64,000 nt of DNA from Pontederia crassipes (taxonomy: Eukaryota; Streptophyta; Magnoliopsida; Commelinales; Pontederiaceae). The position numbers and the translations under genes are program-made. The notes beneath the pieces are model-generated. The model saw only the letters and a list, made by a program, of their open reading frames with translations. It ran no database searches and was not told where the DNA came from. This document shows, piece after piece, positions 1 through 13,000 of this stretch; positions within the stretch are counted from its first letter, which is position 1; the number at the start of each line of letters is the position of its first letter. The stretch is taken from assembly GCA_030549335.1 (NCBI GenBank), contig CM060195.1, positions 15,307,501 through 15,371,500 on the forward strand, in the 5' to 3' direction.

Positions 1-3000
1 TTTGAAATAGAGTTAAAGTTCTAAAGATCTATCACCTCTTAGGACACCCAAAGGTTGTAATAAGTATCTATAACTTATAGCTTTGAACCTTACTCTAAGA
101 CTCTAATCCCCAAGAGCGTTATCTTTGATTGTAACGGTTCAACTTCGGTTTGAAATAGAGTTAGAGTTCTAAAGATCTATCACCTCTCAGGGCACCCAAA
201 GGTTGTAATAAGTATCTATAACTTATAGCTTTGAACCTTACTCTAAGACTCTAATCCCCAAGAGCGTTATCTTTGATTGTAACGGTTCAACTTCGGTTTG
301 AAATAGAGTTAGAGTTCTAAAGATCTATCACCTCTTAGGACACCCAAAGGTTGTAATAAGTATCTATAATATAGCTTTGAACCTTACTCTAAGACTCTAA
401 TCCCCAAGAGCGTTATCTTTGATTGTAACGGTTCAACTTCGGTTTGAAATAGAGTTAGAGTTCTAAAGATCTATCACCTCTTAGGGCACCCAAAGGTTGT
501 AATAAGTATCTATAACTTATAGCTTTGAACCTTACTCTAAGATTCTAATCCCCAAGAGCGTTATCTTTGATTGTAACGGTTCAACTTCGGTTTGAAATAG
601 AGTTAAAGTTCAAAAGATCTATCACCTCTTAGGACACCCAAAGGTTGTAATAAGTATCTATAACTTATAACTTTGACCCTAATTCTAAGACTCTAATCCC
701 CAAGAGCGTTATCTTTGATTGTAACGGTTCAACTTCGGTTTGAAATAGAGTTAAAGTTCTAAAGATCTATCACCTCTTAGGACACCCAAAGGTTGTAATA
801 AGTATCTATAACTTATAGCTTTGAACCTTACTCTAAGACTCTAATCCCCAAGAGCGTTATCTTTGATTGTAACGGTTCAACTTCGGTTTGAAATAGAGTT
901 AGAGTTCTAAAGATCTATCACCTCTCAGGGCACCCAAAGGTTGTAATAAGTATCTATAACTTATAGCTTTGAACCTTACTCTAAGACTCTAATCCCCAAG
1001 AGCGTTATCTTTGATTGTAACGGTTCAACTTCGGTTTGAAATAGAGTTAGATTTCTAAAGATCTATCACCTCTTAGGGCACCCAAAGGATGTAATAAGTA
1101 TCTATAACTTATAGCTTTGAACCTTACTCTAAGACTCTAATCCCCAAGAGCGTTATCTTTGATTGTAACGGTTCAACTTCGGTTTGAAATAGAGTTAAAG
1201 TTCTAAAGATCTATCACCTCTTAGGACACCCAAAGATTGTAATAAGTATCTATAACTTATAGCTTTGAACCTTACTCTAAGACTCTAATCCCCAAGAGCG
1301 TTATCTTTGATTGTAACGGTTCAACTTCGGTTTGAAATAGAGTTAGAGTTCTAAAGATCTATCACCTCTTAAGGCACCCAAAGGTTGTAATAAGTATCTA
1401 TAACTTATAGCTTTGAACCTTACTCTAAGACTCTAATCCCCAAGAGCGTTATCTTTGATTGTAACGGTTCAACTTCGGTTTGAAATAGAGTTAAAGTTCA
1501 AAAGATCTATCACCTCTTAGGACACCCAAAGGTTGTAATAAGTATCTATAACTTATAACTTTGACCCTAATTCTAAGACTCTAATCCCCAAGAGCGTTAT
1601 CTTTGATTGTAACGGTTCAACTTCGGTTTGAAATAGAGTTAAAGTTCTAAAGATCTATCACCTCTTAGGACACCCAAAGGTTGTAATAAGTATCTATAAC
1701 TTATAGCTTTGAACCTTACTCTAAGACTCTAATCCCCAAGAGCGTTATCTTTGATTGTAACGGTTCAACTTCGGTTTGAAATAGAGTTAGAGTTCTAAAG
1801 ATCTATCACCTCTCAGGGCACCCAAAGGTTGTAATAAGTATCTATAACTTATAGCATTGAACCTTACTCTAAGACTCTAATCCCCAAGAGCGTTATCTTT
1901 GATTGTAACGGTTCAACTTCGGTTTGAAATAGAGTTAGAGTTCTAAAGATCTATCACCTCTTAGGACACCCAAAGGTTGTAATAAGTATCTATAATATAG
2001 CTTTGAACCTTACTCTAAGACTCTAATCCCCAAGAGCGTTATCTTTGATTGTAACGGTTCAACTTCGGTTTGAAATAGAGTTAGAGTTCTAAAGATCTAT
2101 CACCTCTTAGGGCACCCAAAGGTTGTAATAAGTATCTATAACTTATAGCTTTGAACCTTACTCTAAGATTCTAATCCCCAAGAGCGTTATCTTTGATTGT
2201 AACGGTTCAACTTCGGTTTGAAATAGAGTTAGAGTTCTAAAGATCTATCACCTCTTAGGGCACCCAAAGATTGTAATAAGTATCTATAACTTATTGCTTT
2301 GAACCTTACTCTAAGACTCCAATCCCCAAGAGCGTTATCTTTGATTGTAACGGTTCAACTTCGGTTTGAAATAGAGATAAAGTTCTAAAGATCAATCACC
2401 TCTTAGGACACCCAAAGGTTGTAATAAGTATCTATAACTTATAGCTTTGAACCTTACTCTAAGACTCTAATCCCCAAGAGCGTTATCTTTGATTGTAACG
2501 GTTCAACTTCGGTTTGAAATAGAGTTAGAGTTCTAAAGATCTATCACCTCTTAGGACATCCAAAGGTTGTAATAAGTATCTATAACTTATAACTTTGACC
2601 CTAATTCTAAGACTCTAATCCCCAAGAGCGTTATCTTTGATTGTAACGGTTCAACTTCGGTTTGAAATAGAGTTAAAGTTCAAAAGATCTATCACCTCTT
2701 AGGACACCCAAAGGTTGTAATAAGTATCTATAACTTATAACTTTGACCCTAATTCTAAGACTCTAATCCCCAAGAGCGTTATCTTTGATTGTAACGGTTC
2801 AACTTCGGTTTGAAATAGAGTTAAAGTTCTAAAGATCTATCACCTCTTAGGACACCCAAAGGTTGTAATAAGTATCTATAACTTATAGCTTTGAACCTTA
2901 CTCTAAGACTCTAATCCCCAAGAGCGTTATCTTTGATTGTAACGGTTCAACTTCGGTTTGAAATAGAGTTAGAGTTCTAAAGATCTATCACCTCTCAGGG

Positions 3001-4000
3001 CACCCAAAGGTTGTAATAAGTATCTATAACTTATTGCTTTGAACCTTACTCTAAGACTCTAATCCCCAAGAGCGTTATCTTTGATTGTAACGGTTCAACT
3101 TCGGTTTGAAATAGAGTTAGAGTTCAAAAGATCTATCACCTCTTAGGACACCCAAAGGTTGTAATAAGTATCTATAACTTATAACTTTGACCCTAATTCT
3201 AAGACTCTAATCCCCAAGAGCGTTATCTTTGATTGTAACGGTTCAACTTCGGTTTGAAATAGAGTTAAAGTTCTAAAGATCTATCACCTCTTAGGACACC
3301 CAAAGGTTGTAATAAGTATCTATAACTTATAGCTTTGAACCTTACTCTAAGACTCTAATCCCCAAGAGCGTTATCTTTGATTGTAACGGTTCAACTTCGG
3401 TTTGAAATAGAGTTAGAGTTCTAAAGATCTATCACCTCTCAGGGCACCCAAAGGTTGTAATAAATATCTATAACTTATAGCTTTGAACCTTACTCTAAGA
3501 CTCTAATCCCCAAGAGCGTTATCTTTGATTGTAACGGTTCAACTTCGGTTTGAAATAGAGTTAGAGTTCTAAAGATCTATCACCTCTTAGGACACCCAAA
3601 GGTTGTAATAAGTATCTATAACTTATAGCTTTGAACCTTACTCTAAGACTCTAATCCCCAAGAGCGTTATCTTTGATTGTAACGGTTCAACTTCGGTTTG
3701 AAATAGAGTTAGAGTTCTAAAGATCTATCACCTCTTAGGGCACCCAAAGGTTGTAATAAGTATCTATAACTTATAGCTTTGAACCTTACTCTAAGATTCT
3801 AATCCCCAAGAGCGTTATCTTTGATTGTAACGGTTCAACTTCGGTTTGAAATAGAGTTAGAGTTCTAAAGATCTATCACCTCTTAGGGCACCCAAAGGTT
3901 GTAATAAGTATCTATAACTTATTGCTTTGAACCATACTCTAAGACTCCAATCCCCAAGAGCGTTATCTTTGATTGTAACGGTTCAACTTCGGTTTGAAAT
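1..4000 (+). repeat. 11-monomer higher-order pattern
   Basis: Variant monomers recur in the same order about 11 monomers apart. Monomers at 1, 149, 297 (with a 2-bp deletion) and 443 (with AAGATTCTAA) reappear at 1627, 1775, 1923 (same 2-bp deletion) and 2069, an offset of 1,626 bp. The rare AGATAAAG box followed by GATCAATCACC at 2373 recurs at 4001, an offset of 1,628 bp. Sharing of indels and point variants shows block duplication rather than independent mutation. Confidence 0.8.
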
Positions 4001-7000
4001 AGAGATAAAGTTCTAAAGATCAATCACCTCTTAGGACACCCAAAGGTTGTAATAAGTATCTATAACTTATAGCTTTGAACCTTACTCTAAGACTCTAATC
4101 CCCAAGAGCGTTATCTTTGATTGTAACGGTTCAACTTCGGTTTGAAATAGAGTTAAAGTTCTAAAGATCTATCACCTCTTAGGGCACCCAAAGGTTGTAA
4201 TAAGTATCTATAACTTATCGCTTTGAACCTTACTCTAAGACTCTAATCCCCAAGAGCGTTATCTTTGATTGTAACGGTTCAACTTCGGTTTGAAATAGAG
4301 TTAGAGTTCTAAAGATCTATCACCTCTTAGGGCACCCAAAGGTTGTAATAAGTATCTATAACTTATAGCTTTGTACCTTACTCTAAGACTCTAATCCCCA
4401 AGAGCGTTATCTTTGATTGTAACGGTTCAACTTCGGTTTGAAATAGAGTTAGAGTTCTAAAGATCTATCACCTCTTAGGGCACCCAAAGGTTGTAATAAG
4501 TATCTATAACTTATAGCTTTGAACCTTACTCTAAGACTCCAATCCCCAAGAGCGTTATCTTTGATTGTAACGGTTCAACTTCGGTTTGAAATAGAGTTAA
4601 AGTTCTAAAGATCTATCACCTCTTAGGGCACCCAAAGGTTGTAATAAGTATATATAACTTATCGCTTTGAACCTTACTCTAAGACTCTAATCCCCAAGAG
4701 CGTTATCTTAGATTGTAACGGTTCAACTTCGGTTTGAAATAGAGTTAAAGTTCTAAAGATCTATCACCTCTTAGGACACCCAAAGGTTGTAATAAGTGTC
4801 TATAACTTATAGCTTTGAACCTTACTCTAAGACTCTAATCCCCAAGAGCGTTATCTTTGATTGTAACGATTCAACTTCGGTTTGAAATAGAGTTAAAGTT
4901 CAAAAGATCTATCACCTCTTAGGACATCCAAAGGTTGTAATAAGTATCTATAACTTATAACTTTGACCCTAACTCTAAGACTCTAATCCCCAAGAGCGTT
5001 ATCTTTGATTGTAACGGTTCAACTTCGGTTTGAAATAGAGTTAAAGTTCTAAAGATCTATCACCACTTAGGACACCCAAAGGTTGTAATAAGTATCTATA
5101 ACTTATAGCTTTGAACCTAACTCTAAGACTCTAATCCCCAAGAGCGTTATCTTTGATTGTAACGGTTCAACTTCGGTTTGAAATAGAGTTAGAGTTCTAA
5201 AGATCTATCACCTCTTAAGGGACCCAAAGGTTGTAATAAGTATCTATAACTTATAGCTTTGAACCTTACTCTAAGACTCTAATCCCCAAGAGCGTTATCT
5301 TTGATTGTAACGGTTCAACTTCGGATTGCAATAGAGTTAGATTTCTAAAGATCTATCACCTCTTATGGCACCCAAAGGTTGTAATAAGTATCTATAACTT
5401 ATAGCTTTGAACCTTACTCTAAGACTCTAATCCCCAAGAGCGTTATCTTTGATTGTAACGGTTCAACTTCGGTTTGAAATAGAGTTAAAGTTCTAAAGAT
5501 CAATCACCTCTTAGGGCACACAAAGGTTGTAATAAGTATCTATAACTTATAGCTTTGAACCTTACTCTAAGACTCTAATCCCCAAGAGCGTTATCTTTGA
5601 TTGTAACGGTTCAACTTCGGTTTGAAATAGAGTTAGAGTTCTAAAGATCTATCACCTCTTGGGGCACCCAAAGGTTGTAATAAGTATCTATAACTTATAG
5701 CTTTGAACCTTACTCTAAGACTCTAATCCCCAAGAGCGTTATCTTTGACTGTAACGGTTCAACTTCGGTTTGAAATAGAGTTAAAGTTCTAAAGATCTAT
5801 CACCTCTTAGGACACCCAAAGGTTGTAATAAGTATCTATAACTTATAGCTTTGAACCTTACTCTAAGACTCTAATCCCCAAGAGCGTTATCTTTGATTGT
5901 AACGGTTCAACTTCGGTTTGAAATAGAGTTAGAGTTCTAAAGATCTATCACCTCTTAGGGCACCCAAAGGTTGTAATAAGTATCTATAACTTATAGCTTT
6001 GAACCTTACTCTAAGACTCTAATCCCCAAGAGCGTTATCTTTGATTGTAACGGTTCAACTTCGGTTTGAAATAGAGTTAGAGTTCTAAAGATCTATCACC
6101 TCTTAGGGCACCCAAAGGTTGTAATAAGTATCTATAACTTATTGCTTTGAACCTTACTCTAAGACTCTAATCCCCAAGAGCGTTATCTTTGATTGTAACG
6201 GTTCAACTTCGGTTTGAAATAGAGTTAAAGTTCTAAAGATCTATCACCTCTTAGGACACCCAAAGGTTGTAATAAGTATCTATAACTTATAGCTTTGAAC
6301 CTTACTCTAAGACTCTAATCCCCAAGAGCGTTATCTTTGATTGTAACGGTTCAACTTCGGTTTGAAATAGAGTTAGAGTTCTAAAGATGTATCACCTCTT
6401 AGGGCACCCAAAGGTTGTAATAAGTATCTATAACTTATAGCTTTGAACCTTACTCTAAGACTCTAATCCCCAAGAGCGTTATCTTTGATTGTAACGGTTC
6501 AACTTCGGTTTGAAATAGAGTTAAAGTTCTAAAGACCTATCACCTCTTAGGACACCCAAAGGTTGTAATAAGTATCTATAACTTATAGCTTTGAACCTTA
6601 CTCTAAGACTCTAATCCCCAAGAGCGTTATCTTTGATTGTAACGGTTCAACTTCGGTTTGAAATAGAGTTAGAGTTCTAAAGATCTATCACCTCTCAGGG
6701 CACCCAAAGGTTGTAATAAGTATCTATAACTTATAGCTTTGAACCTTACTCTAAGACTCTAATCCCCAAGAGCGTTATCTTTGATTGTAACGGTTCAACT
6801 TCGGTTTGAAATAGAGTTAGAGTTCTAAAGATCTATCACCTCTTAGGACACCCAAAGGTTGTAATAAGTATCTATAACTTATAGCTTTGAACCTTACTCT
6901 AAGACTCTAATCCCCAAGAGCGTTATCTTTGATTGTAACGGTTCAACTTCGGTTTGAAATAGAGTTAGAGTTCTAAAGATCTATCACCTCTTAGGGCACC

Positions 7001-10000
7001 CAAAGGTTGTAATAAGTATCTATAACTTATAGCTTTGAACCTTACTCAAAGATTCTAATCCCCAAGAGCGTTATCTTTGATTGTAACGGTTCAACTTCGG
7101 TTTGAAATAGAGTTAGAGTTCTAAAGATCTATCACCTCTTAGGGCACCCAAAGGTTGTAATAAGTATCTATAACTTATTGCTTTGAACCTTACTCTAAGA
7201 CTCCAATCCCCAAGAGCGTTATCTTTGATTGTAACGGTTCAACTTCGGTTTGAAATAGAGATAAACTTCTAAAGATCAATCACCTCTTAGGACACCCAAA
7301 GGTTGTAATAAGTATCTATAACTTATAGCTTTGAACCTTACTCTAAGACTCTAATCCCCAAGAGCGTTATCTTTGATTGTAACGGTTCAACTTCGGTTTG
7401 AAATAGAGTTAAAGTTCTAAAGATCTATCACCTCTTAGGGCACCCAAAGGTTGTAATAAGTATCTATAATTTATCGCTTTGAACCTTACTCTAAGACTCT
7501 AATCCCCAAGAGCGTTATCTTTGATTGTAACGGTTCAACTTCGGTTTGAAATAGAGTTAGAGTTCTAAAGATCTATCACCTCTTAGGGCACCCAAAGGTT
7601 GTAATAAGTGTCTATAACTTATAGCTTTGTACCTTACTCTAAGACTCTAATCCCCAAGAGCGTTAACTTTGGTTGTAACGGTTCAACTTCGGTTTGAAAT
7701 AGAGCTAGAGTTCTAAAGATCTATCACCTCTTAGGGCACCCAAAGGTTGTAATAAGTATCTATAACTTATAGATTTGAACCTTACTCTAAGACTCTAATC
7801 CCCAAGAGCGTTATCTTTGATTGTAACGGTTCAACTTCGGTTTGAAATAGAGTTAAAGTTCTAAAGATCTATCACCTCTTAGGGCACCCAAAGGTTGTAA
7901 TAAGTATATATAACTTATCGCTTTGAACCTTACTCTAAGACTCTAATCCCCAAGAGCGTTATCTTAGATTGTAACGTTCAACTTCGGTTTGAAATAGAGT
8001 TAAAGTTCTAAAGATCTATCACCTCTTAGGACACCCAAAGGTTGTAATAAGTGTCTATAACTTATAGCTTTGAACCTTACTCTAAGACTCTAATCCCCAA
8101 GAGCGTTATCTTTGATTGTAACGGTTCAACTTCGGTTTGAAATAGAGTTAAAGTTCAAAAGATCATCACCTCTTAGGACACCCAAAGGTTGTAATAAGTA
8201 TCTATAACTTATAACTTTGACCCTAACTCTAAGACTCTAATCCCCAAGAGAGTTATCTTTGATTGTAACGGTTCAACTTCGGTTTGAAATGGAGTTAAAG
8301 TTCTAAAGATCTATCACCTCTTAGGACACCCAAAGGTTGTAATAAGTATCTATAACTTATAGCTTTGAACCTTACTCTAAGACTCTAATCCCCAAGAGCA
8401 TTATCTTTGATTGTAACGGTTCAACTTCGGTTTGAAATAGAGTTAGAGTTCTAAAGATCTATCACCTCTTATGGCACCCAAAGGTTGTAATAAGTATCTA
8501 TAACTTATAGCTTTGAACCTTACTCTAAGACTCTAATCCCCAAGAGCGTTATCTTTGATTGTAACGGTTCAACTTCGGTTTGAAATAGAGTTAAAGTTCT
8601 AAAGATCAATCACCTCTTAGGGCACACAAAGGTTGTAATAAGTATCTATAACTTATAGCTTTGAACCTTACTCTAAGACTCTAATCCCCAAGAGCGTTAT
8701 CTTTGATTGTAACGGTTCAACTTCGGTTTGAAATAGAGTTAGAGTTCTAAAGATCTATCACCTCTTGGGGCACCCAAAGGTTGTAATAAGTATCTATAAC
8801 TTATAGCTTTGAACCTTACTCTAAGACTCTAATCCCCAAGAGCGTTATCTTTGACTGTAACGGTTCAACTTCGGTTTGAAATAGAGTTAAAGTTCTAAAG
8901 ATCTATCACCTCTTAGGACACCCAAAGGTTGTAATAAGTATCTATAACTTATAGCTTTGAACCTTACTCTAAGACTCTAATCCCCAAGAGCGTTATCTTT
9001 GATTGTAACGGTTCAACTTCGGTTTGAAATAGAGTTAGAGTTCTAAAGATCTATCACCTCTTAGGGCACCCAAAGGTTGTAATAAGTATCTATAACTTAT
9101 AGCTTTGAACCTTACTCTAAGACTCTAATCCCCAAGAGCGTTATCTTTGATTGTAACGGTTCAACTTCGGTTTGAAATAGAGTTAGAGTTCTAAAGATCT
9201 ATCACCTCTTAGGGCACCCAAAGGTTGTAATAAGTATCTATAACTTATTGCTTTGAACCTTACTCTAAGACTCTAATCCCCAAGAGCGTTATCTTTGATT
9301 GTAACGGTTCAACTTCGGTTTGAAATAGAGTTAAAGTTCTAAAGATCTATCACCTCTTAGGACACCCAAAGGTTGTAATAAGTATCTATAACTTATAGCT
9401 TTGAACCTTACTCTAAGACTCTAATCCCCAAGAGCGTTATCTTTGATTGTAACGGTTCAACTTCGGTTTGAAATAGAGTTAGAGTTCTAAAGATGTATCA
9501 CCTCTTAGGGCACCCAAAGGTTGTAATAAGTATCTATAACTTATAGCTTTGAACCTTACTCTAAGACTCTAATCCCCAAGAGCGTTATCTTTGATTGTAA
9601 CGGTTCAACTTCGGTTTGAAATAGAGTTAGAGTTCTAAAGATCTATCACCTCTTAAGGCACCCAAAGGTTGTAATAAGTATCTATAACTTATAGCTTTGA
9701 ACCTTACTCTAAGACTCTAATCCCCAAGAGCGTTATCTTTGATTGTAACGGTTCAACTTCGGTTTGAAATAGAGTTAAAGTTCAAAAGATCTATCACCTC
9801 TTAGGACACCCAAAGGTTGTAATAAGTATCTATAACTTATAACTTTGACCCTAATTCTAAGACTCTAATCCCCAAGAGCGTTATCTTTGATTGTAACGGT
9901 TCAACTTCGGTTTGAAATAGAGTTAAAGTTCTAAAGATCTATCACCTCTTAGGACACCCAAAGGTTGTAATAAGTATCTATAACTTATAGCTTTGAACCT

Positions 10001-13000
10001 TACTCTAAGACTCTAATCCCCAAGAGCGTTATCTTTGATTGTAACGGTTCAACTTCGGTTTGAAATAGAGTTAGAGTTCTAAAGATCTATCACCTCTCAG
10101 GGCACCCAAAGGTTGTAATAAGTATCTATAACTTATAGCTTTGAACCTTACTCTAAGACTCTAATCCCCAAGAGCGTTATCTTTGATTGTAACGGTTCAA
10201 CTTCGGTTTGAAATAGAGTTAGAGTTCTAAAGATCTATCACCTCTTAGGACACCCAAAGGTTGTAATAAGTATCTATAACTTATAGCTTTGAACCTTACT
10301 CTAAGACTCTAATCCCCAAGAGCGTTATCTTTGATTGTAACGGTTCAACTTCGGTTTGAAATAGAGTTAGAGTTCTAAAGATCTATCACCTCTTAGGGCA
10401 CCCAAAGGTTGTAATAAGTATCTATAACTTATAGCTTTGAACCTTACTCAAAGATTCTAATCCCCAAGAGCGTTATCTTTGATTGTAACGGTTCAACTTC
10501 GGTTTGAAATAGAGTTAGAGTTCTAAAGATCTATCACCTCTTAGGGCACCCAAAGGTTGTAATAAGTATCTATAACTTATTGCTTTGAACCTTACTCTAA
10601 GACTCCAATCCCCAAGAGCGTTATCTTTGATTGTAACGGTTCAACTTCGGTTTGAAATAGAGATAAACTTCTAAAGATCAATCACCTCTTAGGACACCCA
10701 AAGGTTGTAATAAGTATCTATAACTTATAGCTTTGAACCTTACTCTAAGACTCTAATCCCCAAGAGCGTTATCTTTGATTGTAACGGTTCAACTTCGGTT
10801 TGAAATAGAGTTAAAGTTCTAAAGATCTATCACCTCTTAGGGCACCCAAAGGTTGTAATAAGTATCTATAATTTATCGCTTTGAACCTTACTCTAAGACT
10901 CTAATCCCCAAGAGCGTTATCTTTGATTGTAACGGTTCAACTTCGGTTTGAAATAGAGTTAGAGTTCTAAAGATCTATCACCTCTTAGGGCACCCAAAGG
11001 TTGTAATAAGTGTCTATAACTTATAGCTTTGTACCTTACTCTAAGACTCTAATCCCCAAGAGCGTTAACTTTGGTTGTAACGGTTCAACTTCGGTTTGAA
11101 ATAGAGCTAGAGTTCTAAAGATCTATCACCTCTTAGGGCACCCAAAGGTTGTAATAAGTATCTATAACTTATAGATTTGAACCTTACTCTAAGACTCTAA
11201 TCCCCAAGAGCGTTATCTTTGATTGTAACGGTTCAACTTCGGTTTGAAATAGAGTTAAAGTTCTAAAGATCTATCACCTCTTAGGGCACCCAAAGGTTGT
11301 AATAAGTATATATAACTTATCGCTTTGAACCTTACTCTAAGACTCTAATCCCCAAGAGCGTTATCTTAGATTGTAACGTTCAACTTCGGTTTGAAATAGA
11401 GTTAAAGTTCTAAAGATCTATCACCTCTTAGGACACCCAAAGGTTGTAATAAGTGTCTATAACTTATAGCTTTGAACCTTACTCTAAGACTCTAATCCCC
11501 AAGAGCGTTATCTTTGATTGTAACGGTTCAACTTCGGTTTGAAATAGAGTTAAAGTTCAAAAGATCATCACCTCTTAGGACACCCAAAGGTTGTAATAAG
11601 TATCTATAACTTATAACTTTGACCCTAACTCTAAGACTCTAATCCCCAAGAGCGTTATCTTTGATTGTAACGGTTCAACTTCGGTTTGAAATAGAGTTAA
11701 AGTTCTAAAGATCTATCACCTCTTAGGACACCCAAAGGTTGTAATAAGTATCTATAACTTATAGCTTTGAACCTTACTCTAAGACTCTAATCCCCAAGAG
11801 CATTATCTTTGATTGTAACGGTTCAACTTCGGTTTGAAATAGAGTTAGAGTTCTAAAGATCTATCACCTCTTATGGCACCCAAAGGTTGTAATAAGTATC
11901 TATAACTTATAGCTTTGAACCTTACTCTAAGACTCTAATCCCCAAGAGCGTTATCTTTGATTGTAACGGTTCAACTTCGGTTTGAAATAGAGTTAAAGTT
12001 CTAAAGATCAATCACCTCTTAGGGCACACAAAGGTTGTAATAAGTATCTATAACTTATAGCTTTGAACCTTACTCTAAGACTCTAATCCCCAAGAGCGTT
12101 ATCTTTGATTGTAACGGTTCAACTTCGGTTTGAAATAGAGTTAGAGTTCTAAAGATCTATCACCTCTTGGGGCACCCAAAGGTTGTAATAAGTATCTATA
12201 ACTTATAGCTTTGAACCTTACTCTAAGACTCTAATCCCCAAGAGCGTTATCTTTGACTGTAACGGTTCAACTTCGGTTTGAAATAGAGTTAAAGTTCTAA
12301 AGATCTATCACCTCTTAGGACACCCAAAGGTTGTAATAAGTATCTATAACTTATAGCTTTGAACCTTACTCTAAGACTCTAATCCCCAAGAGCGTTATCT
12401 TTGATTGTAACGGTTCAACTTCGGTTTGAAATAGAGTTAGAGTTCTAAAGATCTATCACCTCTTAGGGCACACAAAGGTTGTAATAAGTATCTATAACTT
12501 ATAGCTTTGAACCTTACTCTAAGACTCTAATCCCCAAGAGCGTTATCTTTGATTGTAACGGTTCAACTTCGGTTTGAAATAGAGTTAGAGTTCTAAAGAT
12601 CTATCACCTCTTAGGGCACCCAAAGGTTGTAATAAGTATCTATAACTTATTGCTTTGAACCTTACTCTAAGACTCTAATCCCCAAGAGCGTTATCTTTGA
12701 TTGTAACGGTTCAACTTCGGTTTGAAATAGAGTTAAAGTTCTAAAGATCTATCACCTCTTAGGACACCCAAAGGTTGTAATAAGTATCTATAACTTATAG
12801 CTTTGAACCTTACTCTAAGACTCTAATCCCCAAGAGCGTTATCTTTGATTGTAACGGTTCAACTTCGGTTTGAAATAGAGTTAGAGTTCTAAAGATGTAT
12901 CACCTCTTAGGGCACCCAAAGGTTGTAATAAGTATCTATAACTTATAGCTTTGAACCTTACTCTAAGACTCTAATCCCCAAGAGCGTTATCTTTGATTGT

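Noticed and set aside
3181-3200. Telomere-like CCCTAA in GACCCTAATTC and GACCCTAACTC monomers
   Set aside because: A single hexamer in a known monomer variant, never tandemly repeated as telomeric DNA would be.
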